64,000 bases of DNA from Bryopsis sp. KO-2023. Its lineage: Eukaryota; Chlorophyta; Ulvophyceae; Bryopsidales; Bryopsidaceae. The DNA lies in the NCBI GenBank assembly GCA_030272585.1, contig BSYQ01000004.1, forward strand, positions 4,526,001 through 4,590,000. Direction: 5' to 3'. Shown here piece after piece: positions 46,870 to 58,023 of this stretch. How positions within the stretch are numbered: the first letter of the stretch is position 1; each line of letters starts with the position of its first letter. The notes under the pieces were generated by a model. That model saw only the letters and a list, made by a program, of their open reading frames with translations. It searched no databases and was not told the origin of the DNA. The translations under genes and the position numbers were made by a program.

Positions 46870-48698
46870 ATGAAGCGAGGTCTGGATGCGATCAGGCCAA
46901 GAATTGGCAATTCAAGCTCGTGGTACCGCCACAGGCAGTCCGCCAGTGACTCCCAAAAGCGAGTCCAACTGTGCACTGGCGGTACGCATGCTCTGGTGTG
47001 AGTGTGTTGGAAAGCGGTCACGAAAGGGGCTGTTTCCATGGATTAGTTACATAAAGCGGTCTTTTCTCACACGTCAGTGGTACCGCAACAGGTAGGAAAT
47101 CATAGAAAAGGGCTCTTCCTCGACATCCCCCAGTTTTTCGACCGCGCGGCTTTGCTGAGGCTGGAGGACCAGTTCCCAGACATCCTTGCCGAGGCACGAT
47201 GCAGATGAACCGTGACGCTGTTCGAAGCAACTTCCCCGCTTCGAGAATGGAGTCTCAGACGGTGCGCTTCTGCTGTCGAAAGAAACCAACCACCAAGCAA
47301 ACGAGGGCAAGTCCGCGCTGCTGTGTGCTTCGAAGCGGCTCTCTTTTTTTACACGGCCTGTTGCTTTCTTGTTCCTGTAGAGCGCAAACAGTGGAAACCC
47401 CGCCATCAAGAGGAGGGTCCGAAAGAAGCCATACTTGTCCAGGCGCAAAAAAGCCGAGGTAACACACGAAGCATGACGTTCGTGTGTGTATGTGTGTGTG
47501 TTTTTCTCTCTTTTTGCTTGCGTTTGCTAAATCAGCGGGCTCCCAAATCACCACCTTCGTTCTTCGTATGAACACTGCTGACTTCTTGCTGTGTGTGTTG
47601 ACAGATCGCCGCCAGGAAAAGGGACGAGACGCCGCCGGAGTACAGGAACCCGGCTGCGGACCTTGAGGAGGAATTGCGTCTCCTCAAGCTGAGCCTGTTG
47701 GAGAGCGAAGATGACGAGCCTCCACACGCTCCCGAGAAGCTGCCACCCACTCTGGTATGTCTGGACACAGAAAATTCCTGTGGTGTTGGCCAACAACTTT
47801 GACTGCAGTGTCGTGGGAGGAAAATCTTGTGTTACTGTTTGCTCACTCTATTCTGTGCGACCATTCAGGAAACTCAAAACAGCGGCTCGACGTACTACGA
47901 TGAAACGGAACCCTTCTGCCTCGTCAAGCCAAGTGGGGCGATCCACATTTACGACCCCGTCACCGGAATCTTGTCCGATGACGTCTCGCCTCTGAGCTCC
48001 AACATCCCAGAGTCACCCTTTGGTCCAGGTAAAAACCTCTTTTCCCTCATAACTGAGTCGCTATTTTTTCTGCATTGCTTCTCGGAGTACGTAACCAGAA
48101 CTCTTGCTAACTGTTTGCCGTTTTCGCTTTCCGACATCCATCATGTTCTGGTCGCAGCCCCAATCGAGCCGGAAAGCCCAGTTCAGCACCAGTACGCCCC
48201 TCCCGGGCCTTACCCACAGAGCATGTGGATGAACCAGTCGATGCCGTACTATGGTATGCCAAATCACCCTCCTCCACCACCTCCGTATCCTCCCTACAAC
48301 TACATGCAGTGCCCCCCGCCTTGCTACCCGCCGCACGCGCAGTTCAACGGCATGATGCCTTACCAAGGTGCGTGGTGGTCTCAGCCACATCAGCAGCCTT
48401 ATTATCCCCCGCCGCCACCACCTCCTCCTGTACATCAGAACAGCTACCACCAGAACCAGGTGAAACATTCACTGGTCCCCTTATTGTGTTTTCCCTCAAA
48501 TCTCCCTTTTAAATGGAACTTAAACCATACCATACACCATAGTACCGAAATTTCGTCTTTCAATTCATGAAGAGTAGTGTTGAGGTCTCGTGCTTTTATT
48601 AATTGATTGTGTGGTTGTTGATTCAGAGCCTTACGTCGAAGGCGACGTCGGTCTTTCGTGCAACCAAGGGATCCCAACAGAACTCCTCTCGAAACTGA
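46870..48698 (+). CDS. Proline-rich protein of unknown function (one junction unresolved)
   Basis: Readable exons: 46870-46981 (MKRGLDAIRPRIG), a stretch after cgtcag near 47080 encoding KGLFLDIPQFFDRAALLRLE and QFPDILAEA, then 47381-47458, 47605-47754, 47869-48028, 48158-48459 and 48627-48698 (stop TGA). The last five join in phase. They encode a basic stretch (IKRRVRKKPYLSRRKK), an acidic helical stretch (LEEELRLLKLSLLESEDDE), a compact piece with CLVKPSGAIHIYDPVTG, and a long Pro/Tyr/Gln-rich region with runs of P next to YPPYNYMQ. Between about 47200 and 47380 the frame of the second piece stops (TGC AGA TGA) before any usable GT donor. Either an exon boundary is non-canonical or two genes meet here. 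Polyproline suggests binding to SH3, WW or profilin partners; that is inference. Confidence 0.5.
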
Positions 48699-49719
48699 CG
48701 CCTGGACGCGAGCTGGACTCTTTGGTGGAATTGCTTCCTTCTTCGACTATTATTGGAGCCATTAATACTTTGTTGCCCACTTTGATGCCCCCTGTTTATT
48801 GAGCCTGAGGCTCTCAAAATTTGAGTGATGAAATCTGCCCCCTTTTTTTTGTGTTTGTGTTGTTTGTACAGTTTTTTGGCAGTCGGTCTGTGTTTTTTGC
48901 TTGAGTTTTGATGCTGTAGTGGATGACTGCTTCATCCACGTGATCGATCGATCCTGGAACATTGGATGGTTTGTTCTGGGTGTTGCTTTTCTTCGATCAC
49001 CAATGGGTATGTTTTGGGATACATTGTATGAGGTCTTGCAGTAACGAAGGTCTGGAAGTTTTGAAAAAAAAGGTGACTAATTTGGTTCACCTGGCAGCAG
49101 CTGGAAACCTTTTTTGAAAAAAGCTGCTTGAAGAAGGAAAAAGAGTCAGGTTTTTGGGGGCAGTTTTATGGGGGCAATGATGCAGTGTTGAGGAGATGAA
49201 AAAAAGATGCGGAGATTTGGTTGTCACACGAAAGCAGTTTGTGTGTAATTGAGGTGGTTTTTCAAATGGACTTGGTACAGTGCCTGTGCACATATGAGGG
49301 TATCTTGCATGACAGACTGGTCCCATTCAATTATTCGATTCCAATGCATCCTGCCTGCATCTACAAAAGTTACTGAAGAAAAGAATCACTTATGTGAACC
49401 AAATCCTGAATATGCTAAGCATTGCAGTTCACTTCAAAGTTTCCCTCAAAACTTGCGATAATTTTGCAAGTTTGTCGAGACGGGGACCTCCTCCTTGTCC
49501 CCCGAATCTTAACATAACCTACTCTCAAAATAATATATATGCATATATATATATATATATACATATATTGAGCTTATTTCTGAACCACCACGTGGCAGAA
49601 TGGTGTGTAGATTTTGCTTGTCCTGAACATCCCTACGTCATTCGAAAAAAGAAAAATATACAAGTATATACAAGTGACTGCGCTGCGGCGCCCAAACGTA
49701 GCCAAGCAGATGCCACAAG
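48699..49719. other. Intergenic stretch, no gene seen
   Basis: About 1 kb between the proline-rich gene and the kinase-like gene, both on plus. It has T- and G-rich low-complexity sequence, a TA-repeat near 49532-49566 and no supported frame. The promoter of the kinase-like gene should lie here. Confidence 0.5.
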
Positions 49720-52700
49720 ATGGAGGAGCGGCGAAACTTCTACGAGAAGCTGCAAGATTTCCATCGTCAGGAGGTTGTATACTCTGATGAAGTCGCAGGG
49801 TACAGTTGCCAGCTTTGGTGCAGAGGGGTTGACTGCGTTTGACCCGTTGCCATTTTCACACAACAATCTTATTTTCCATTCTCAGGCACCAGGGTGGCTT
49901 GATAGTTTTGAAAATACCAATTCCATTTTTTCCTTGAAAGAGTTAACCATGAGTGCCAGAATTTTTTTATTGTTACGGGAATGATACAACATACGTTCCA
50001 CATATGTTGAAAAACTGAAACAGTTGAGGATCTTTTTTCTTATCCACGAATAATGTTAATGGAGGGGGCCATTGATAAAGCTTTTTTCTTAGGGGTTGCA
50101 GACCATTGGGTCTTGGTTTTTTCAGGAAAAAAAAAAAGTTTCGTTTTCTTTTACGAAACTGCAAAAGAAGGCCATCACCCCCGGGACCCCATGATGCCAG
50201 AAAGTCACAAATAAAAAGGCAAACCCACAGATTTCCGATAAAAGCAAAAGAAAGAAAGAAAGGAAAACTCCAACATCCATCTCTACTCAACAATCCAAAA
50301 TTGAACAATTGGGTTCACAGACGGGCGACTGAAAATGAAACAAATGAATAGATTGTTCAATTCCCGACGAAATTTACTCTCGTAACCATCCTCGTTGATG
50401 TATGCAGATACGCAATCTACCGAGCTCGATGCTGTTACTCTGATGCCATAGTGGCGCTGAAAATATACACCCTCCAAAAACTGAACAAGGAAAAGAAGGA
50501 ACAGGTCTTAAGGGAGGTGGACATCACTTCGAAGCAAGATTGTCCTTTTTTCATCAAATGCTTCGACGCCTTTGAAGATGGGGACAGCTGGGTCCTCGTT
50601 TTGGAACACTGCGCTGGGGGTGATCTGGGAAGCGTCATGGATTCTTGCTACGACCGCGACCATGGCTGGGTAGCTTCGCAGGTGTCCAAAACAGCCAATC
50701 CACGAGCGCCATGAGCAGAACCCACCCACACACACACAGTTTCTGATAGCTTTTGTTGTTGTGGCAAGGTTGTATACCTCCTCCTTCAGACAGTCCAGTT
50801 CCTACACTCCAAAAGCTACGTCCACAGAAGCATCGACCCCCACCACGTTTATTTCAACTCGTCGGGCATTGCAAAACTCACAGGGTTTCACAACCTGGTC
50901 GACACCCAGCTGGTGGCTCCACGAGAAGCTGTGGGACTGCTGCCCTACATGGCTCCGGAAATGGTTCGAGCGGAGCGATCCAACATCAGGACCCCGTACG
51001 ACTGCAAGGTCGGGCACTTTTCCAGTAGGTAATCCCAATGGGAACGGGCCCCCTTGGAATTTCCTGAAGAGAGTGTGCGAACCTAATGTATCGTTGAGTG
51101 CAGCCTGTTTTCTGGATAGCCCTACATTCTATCGAATACGTTCCTTGTGTGAAAATGCGATTGCATTCGTAAACTGTGCAATGAGACAACCTTTCTTGCT
51201 TCAGGTCGATATTTGGTCCCTTGGCGTTATGACGTTCGAACTACTGGCAGGGCATCTGCCCTTCGAAGACGACAATCTCCAGGTTCTTGCCGACAAAATC
51301 ATCGCGTTCGAACCAGAATATCCAAAGCACTGGTCTCCGACTTTGAAGGATTTCATGAAACTGGTGAGAATACGCTCGCTTGGAAGCGAGCGTCACGAAT
51401 GGTTCAGAGCAGCAGTTTCGTTAAGCATTCAATGCTGGAAAAAGAGGCTCCAATTCCAACGCAGAGTTTGATCTACCAATTTCAGGCGCTTCAAAAAGAC
51501 CCCTATGATCGTGCCACCGCCAGCCAGCTCCTGGAACACCCGTGGGTTCTCAACAGAATCAATTGGACGCCGGACGAGGATTTTGAAAACCCAGTGGTTG
51601 TGGAGGAGGGTCGAACGGAGAGCGAGACGCTAGAAGAGTTTCAGGTGTGTTGGGCACGCAGCTAATTCTTGCTGCGTCTGTGATTGGGTTTTGGCGATCT
51701 CCTCAACACCAGGTTTTTCTACTTCCAGGCCAAGCCAGACGGCATCCTCGCCAAATTATGGAAAGCGACCTGGAGAAAAGTCTTCAAGAAGGAGCAAAAC
51801 ACAGAGCAGAATCCTGCTAAAGGAGACGGTAGATGGCAAGCAGGAGTCAAAGCCAAAGCCAAACCATTGATATCCCCATTCCACGGGTACAAAGCTGTTC
51901 ATTGTTGATGAAATATGCAGACGCAGTAGTGCTGGCGAAAACAAACGGGACAAAATGCATGGCTTTGTTTTTGATAATGTCTCTTTTTCGTCCAGGGAAT
52001 CGGTATCTACTGAGGCTGAGTCCAGCCAGGAGCTGTGCGACGATACTTTCAGAATCGCCGCCGAATTGGAGCCGAATAGCGTCTTGACGATGATGCCTCC
52101 AGACGGAGGCGAAAAGATGCATGAAGTCATTCGAATGACTGACATAGGGCCGTCCGAGAGCGACGACGTGCATTTCCTCCCAAGCAAGTGCCCCCCAAAA
52201 AAGGACGCTGACGACTCTCACATAGATTTGCCCAGTACGTTATTAAAAGTTTGGGCTCAACGCGATTTCAAGCGATTTCTTCTCCCCAGTGTTGCATTTT
52301 GAATGGCGGCTAGTATCAATGCTTGCTCAACCCTTGTGTCTTTGCACTATTTCAGGTTCGTCTATCGGTTTCGAAACCCCTCGACTGACTCAGCAACCGC
52401 GTTCTGGCAGCAAAGCAAAGGTAGGCAGTCCGCTTTCTGGAAACTTGGCCTTCTTCTGGTGCATCCCCAACATCAATCGCCAAGAAGAGGGGGGCTGGCA
52501 TTCAAGTCCTTCTCGGCATCCACTCCACTGAATTTTCACACCTCAACTGTGGTGTTTTGCTTGAATTTTAGGTGCACCCCTTCGCCTTTGATTCCAGCTG
52601 TGAAGAGACGCTGGTGGACATCATTCCTCAAGCCCCCACCCCGACTCCGACCCAAAAAAGACCCAGCAACACCAGAACTCCAGACCCCACCCCCTCCAGT

Positions 52701-52997
52701 CCAGAGCCTGCCCAGAGAGCTGTCGAGATGCAGATGCAGTACGTCAATTCAAGAAGAATCATCTCAGCTCCTTTTGGCTTTGCTTTCAAATCTCAATGGA
52801 AAGTGGATTGCGGTCTATAATTTGTAGACCTCACCACTGTGCGTTCTACCCTGTGGGGCCACACCTGACGAGTGAATAATATCAGCTCAATTAACTTTTT
52901 TTGTTCCAACAGGCCGCCGGCCACACGAAAGCCCAAGGCAAAACCTTTGACGATCAGCGAGAGCACTATAGCAAGCCTACTACTAGATGATCCATAA
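49720..52997 (+). CDS. Protein kinase-like protein with degenerate catalytic motifs (predicted pseudokinase)
   Basis: Ten exons, all phases consistent: 49720-49799, 50408-50681, 50769-51008, 51205-51363, 51486-51644, 51729-51886, 51996-52234, 52356-52420, 52572-52738, 52913-52997; 541 residues. The kinase fold spans about residues 15-290: the VAIK lysine is present (IVALK, Lys45), as are the helix C glutamate (LREVDI, Glu63), APE (YMAPEMV, Glu182), the F-helix VDIWSLGVMTFELLAG and a C-terminal HPWVL. The glycine loop is poor. The catalytic HRD aspartate is Ser (YVHRSIDP, Ser139), the following catalytic lysine position is Asp141, and DFG reads GFH (KLTGFHN, 157-159). Phosphotransfer is therefore unlikely, and a scaffold or allosteric role is inferred. 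The C-terminal half is a disordered tail rich in Ser, Pro, Thr and acidic residues. I cannot name the subfamily. Confidence 0.85.
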
Positions 52998-53549
52998 GAC
53001 TGGACAAAACATTTCCACTCAAATTATGATGCCATTTTTTTAATAATAAGGGCTGGGAAGATGCGGAGTTCATATGAAATATGAACACCTATTTCTATTG
53101 TCGATAGAATTTTCAAAAAAACACCAAGTATTTTGCAAAATCCTACTTGTGTGAGGCTTATGCTATTCGTTGGCAGCAAAAAGCCATTAGGTACCTCAGC
53201 AACATCTCTTTCATATTCATGCGGGCTGTTTTTGTAACACCCTGTTTCTTGGAGGAAAAAAGGAGGGTGGCTTTTTTAGGTTTTGTAATCTTCTCATCCA
53301 CACGATTCAAACCAGGAAGAGATCTTTAAAGCAGGCCTATCAGTGCATCTGTTTCTACAAGAATTGTGCCCCTGTTTCTCATTTCTCAGCACACCACCCC
53401 CACTACATCGAAGCATTCCCAAAACGAAAAAAAGAAAACTGTCTATTTTTTTCATTTGCACAGAAACAACTTGGTCGTGGTTCGACCTGCTCCTCAATTG
53501 CCACTTGAGTGCCCGTATCCAGACAGACATGAGTGTCATGAGAGCTATG
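52998..53549. other. Convergent 3' region
   Basis: The pseudokinase gene (plus) and the NIPA gene (minus) end toward each other here. Small open frames overlap the NIPA 3' flank in other phases and carry no domain signal. Confidence 0.5.
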
Positions 53550-55830
53550 TCAGTCATACGGTTCATCGCTACGCTGCAGCGCTGAGAAGCTGGTTTTTGG
53601 TAGTTCGATTTCTGCATCGTCTTTTCGTCGAGATTTCACCAACGAGCTCAGATTTGACCAGGAAATATCCATGTCTCGGGTGGCGTGCAAAACGAACGTT
53701 CCACAGACGATGGTCAAAAATCCACAAGCTTCCGAAACGATCTGTTGAGTGGTTTGAGGATCCTTTTCACACACGCACAATAAGAGAATATAAAAAATGA
53801 AGAATCAAAATCTTTGTTTTTTTGGGATGTACCAGAATTCAAAGACATTTGAAAAAGCTGACAGAATTTTGCTGAGTTGATTATCTGATGTCAGGGATGC
53901 AATAGACTGAAAAAGGGGTTGAAAATCCTGGTAGAAGCAATAAATTTCAGCCGATCCAGGCATAATAATCGATAAAATTATTCTTTCCATGGAAAAGTAA
54001 GACAACCACCAAAAAGAAAAACGGTGACAGCAGCACCACACCTACACATACTCCTGAAAGATCCATTTCAATTTCAATTTTCTACTTTCCTGTGGGGTTT
54101 TGTCAAAAAAAGAGGCAAAAATACAACATCGAAACTCACTTGAAACATGACCATGGAGGCCACCACCGTGAAAGTTGTGAACATGACATAATAGAGGGGG
54201 CTGACTATGGCGGTGTTGAACAAATCAAGGGACTTGTTTAGATAGTTCATTTGAATCACCACGCAGACTGCAACCACCTGTTTCATTTATTTTTTTTTAA
54301 TGAGGGGACAAAAGGGGAAAGAAAAGCAAACACAAAAGCAATTATGGCAAAATACTTAGGCAAACAGAAAAAAAAAACCTAAAACCCCCTCATAAAATGC
54401 ACACTTCTGAATTGCAGTGTGCAGAAAAGAAGCAACAATCAAACAGGGGATGTAACAAAAAATGACCTCCCTAAAAACTGGGAGGTCGTTTTACCGATCA
54501 TGTGTTGCATTCATTCTTTCAGGCACTTTGATAAGGTGGTGAGGACATTATGTATGTATATTTCGACCATGAAATAAAATCACAATTGAAAAAAAATGAA
54601 CTTAGAAACGTTCTGCTGACACAGCTTGATCTATAAATATATTTTCTTGAAAAAAGGACCGATTCGATTTCCACCAGGTGTTTTCAAAAATTGAGAACTT
54701 ACTGACTAGTTTCGGAACATAACACAATCAGTTCATTTGAAGCTGGACGCTTTCCGTTCCTTCTTTTTAATTTTATTTTTTAATGTGTCTGTTGGCGGGA
54801 GGGGAGGAAAGAAAAAATAATAAAAATAAATAAATAAATAAATACATTAAATAATTAAATAAATAAATTAAATAGGCAAGGACTTACTCCCGCACATGCG
54901 TACGTCTGTGGGTTCATGAGTTGATTGTGCCCTTCGAACGTCAGCTTGATCGCAATGCCCAGAGCCTGCACATTCACAAAATCAAACAGAAGAATTCAGG
55001 TGGCCGGAAAAAAATAAAAAGTTCTGCAAAGAGGTATTGACAACATGTCGAGAGTCTTCGTCATCACGAATCGGTTTTCGTCATCGATATTAGTCATCAC
55101 AAATTGATTTTCATTATTTTTTAATTCTTACATCCTTTCTCTATTTTAACTACTGGGCAAAATTCTGAATAGGCGCTTTATTCTGTTGAAACCATTGATC
55201 GTTCCATCGAACATCAATCCAACCCATCTCCCAGAACAGATCCACAATAAAAGAAACCAAATAAATTCGATAATCTTTTCAAACCTAAAAAGAAAATATA
55301 TATGGATCGAAAATTAAACACCAACTTCAATTCAAAACTGCCGGTCATATGTATCATACAAATTTTGGGATATATATATATATATATATATCAGGCCTTT
55401 TGATTCTCGTTACCTTGCAGCTCATCACGGACAAGGAGCCCACAATGGAGCATATCGCGACGTAAACGAAAATATCAGTGGTGCCCCTGCTGGGTGCCAC
55501 GAAAAAAATCAAATAGAGGGTTGCAGAGATTGACAAAACTGTGTACAGAACGAACCCTGCATGGCAAAAAAAAAAAGTAAAAATGAAAACAAAAAATAAA
55601 AAATTATCGAATGGTACTTAAAAAAAAAGGAACCCCTGAAAAATATACAGAACAGAAAATGGAAGCCTGATCCGAAAAACAACACAGGTTAATCGAGCGA
55701 GAACAACTGGATGTAAAAAAACCAAAAACATGAGGAAATAAAACCCCTTGAAAAACCTTACAAAAGAAAAAAAATATGCGAAAAAAGAGCTGCAGAAAAA
55801 GAAAGAAGAGATACTTGCTTTGCAAAGGGC

Positions 55831-55879
<49 letters not shown>

Positions 55880-57089
55880 ACCTCTCTTTACCTGGTTGAA
55901 ATGCTAGCATCCATGCTTCCGAAACGGATTGCAACTGACGCTCTTCTGGCACGTGCGAAACGATGACGACCGCCCCAGCCACACACTGAATAATCCCGGT
56001 GACTCCAAAAAGGTTCAACTTTTCCTTCAGAAGTATGTCTGACAAAATCGCACTGCAAAAATCACCAGACACAATTTTTATAAAAAAAAGATACACACAC
56101 ATCATCAGTTGTCGCCGCATCATTGGCCATGACCATCAAGTTGTTTTTTTCATAAATATTTATATTTGAGCTGGATATATTTAGGGCAGGGCTAAATCGT
56201 TGGGCAAGTTTGCCTAATATAAATTAAACATTCATTTATTCATATGTATATATTTCCAAAAAAAAAAAAAAAATCAGCCAACATTGAATTTTTCACGAAG
56301 GGCAAAAACGATATTGAGTTTCGCTCAGCAACAGGATTTTTTTTGTCCCTTTCAGATCTAACAGGGAGGGGGGTCTCCGTCTTTTTAATAATAAGGTCTT
56401 TTTCTTTTTAACATATCAACGCACACAGTTTTCCAATGTATTCGGCGTTTTGGCATTCTTTTTCTTGGATAATTATTTTTCGTTGAACCCCACCTGACGA
56501 CAATGCTGAGAGCCCCAAGGGGTGTTACAAGAACAGCTGGAGCGAAAGCATAGGCGGCGAAATTAAGAAATTCGCCCCCCACCATTGTTACCATTCCAGC
56601 CCACCATATAGGCTCCTTCAAATACGAATAACCACCAGACCCTGTCGAAAAAATATCGAAAATCAATAAGGATTTTTTTTCCACCCTAAACCAGAAAATG
56701 TGTAAATATTATTCGGGCATAAGACTGACCCACAAAATCAGTTTTTAAAACACTTTTTTTTTCATTTAGTTCTCACAGGGCACATTTTCGTACTTTCTTA
56801 TCGATGGCAATATTTTTCTGGACAAAAAAGTATTTTCTTCCCACCACCCCTCGACTGCTGCACCGAAATTTATTGCTCTTTAAAATGAAGTCTTTCTTCA
56901 GAGGGGAAAAATCCCGAAAAAAAACAGAAACGATTGGAAATGGAAAAATTTTAGAAAAAAAAGGCCACCTGCTCTCTTGCCACTCGCCCCCGCGATCTTC
57001 AGCCCCTTCTTTTTTATTATGAAACTGGAACCGATGAAGATCGACGAGCTGATCGCTAAAAACAACCCTTTCGCTTGGTCCGACGACAT
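53550..57089 (-). CDS. NIPA-type magnesium transporter
   Basis: Seven exons, read downward: 57089-56969, 56641-56494, 56052-55892, 55556-55414, 54965-54888, 54277-54140, 53762-53550. They give 333 residues, like human NIPA proteins (about 330-360). The family (DMT superfamily, about nine transmembrane helices) moves Mg2+ across plasma or endosomal membranes. The first helix [17 protein letters not shown] is the NIPA signature. It is followed by [26 protein letters not shown], then [25 protein letters not shown] and the helices [20 protein letters not shown] and [21 protein letters not shown], all in family order. I chose [12 protein letters not shown] as the start because family members begin just before this helix; an upstream in-frame Met at 57158 exists. 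The C terminus is a short polar tail. Confidence 0.93.
55831..55878. repeat. (TCTG)12 microsatellite next to a splice donor
   Basis: Twelve tetranucleotide units end 14 bp from the low end of NIPA exon 3 (55892). In the transcript the donor gtaaagagaggtagaga therefore runs straight into CAGA repeats. Confidence 0.9.
56184..56240 (-). repeat. Dispersed element, copy B
   Basis: Reverse-complement match to 20267-20345: gggctaaatc, then gttgggcaagtttgcctaat, then taaattaaacattcat. It lacks 21 nt present in copy A. It lies in the NIPA intron 56053-56493. Confidence 0.75.
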
Positions 57090-58023
57090 TCCCCTCGCTT
57101 TTTGGAAGCAAAAAAAAACGTCAAGACGCTCACTATCACACCAGTGCAACCATTTCACTGCGAAAGAAATGTGTCTTCGCTTTGAATGTGGTGATAAGAG
57201 TGAGATCCGATGGAACTTTGTGTGAATAATTCATAGTGTATCCTTTTTGCAGGATTTCTTGAGAAGCTTCAGAGGTGGAAATGTGGATGTCAGACGCATC
57301 TCGGAATTTTTGGAAAAAAAAAAGAAAAAGAAAAAGAAAGAAAGCAAGGTTCTTGAAGAACGGTCCAATAAGTTTGCCAAAAAAATGAAAAAAAAGAGAG
57401 AGAAAGAAAGCAAAGCTTTTGAAGAACAGGTCAAACAAGTTTGCCAAACAACATGCCGAATTTTCACAGAATGAATCCCTCAGCACAAGTTTTTTTTTGG
57501 AAGAATCCTTGATCACATTTGATGCAAAGAAATAAGATTTCAGAGTGGAAGAGGCATGATGGCAAGCCAACTTCGAGAGAAACAAAAACGATGGTGGAGT
57601 CTTTGCAACTGCATTTTGTTATTGCTTTGGATATTATTCGTGTTTTTTGCTTGAAAAAGAAGAGTTCGGTGTGGGACTCCACTCGATTTCTCTTTTTTAT
57701 GCTCATAATTTTTTTATTATATAGTTGGGTGTTTGTTTGGGCCCCAATTTTCTGAAGAAAAGTTCCATGCCGTGTTTATTTTTTTTTTTTTTCGAGCTGT
57801 TCATGTGAAATGGAAAAGGAAATGCCCCCACAGCACAACCTGCCCCCCCACCCCCAAGAAAAAAAAAGAGACAAAAAACCAACGGTATACACAAAACCAC
57901 AGATTACATCATTACAATCTCATTAACAACGAATTCCAAATTTTTCTATCCAGCAAACAAAAATATAAAAAAAAGAAAATTATGAAAGACACGGCAAGTG
58001 CTCCTCCCTCAAAAAAAAAAATC
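57090..58023. other. Spacer between NIPA start and FAN1 stop
   Basis: Both neighbours are on the minus strand, so the NIPA promoter should lie here. 57336-57448 holds two copies (66 bp apart) of a sequence encoding KESK, then EE, then K-rich residues on plus in an open frame (57247-57474). I see no start or splice partner for it and treat it as a simple duplication. Confidence 0.5.
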
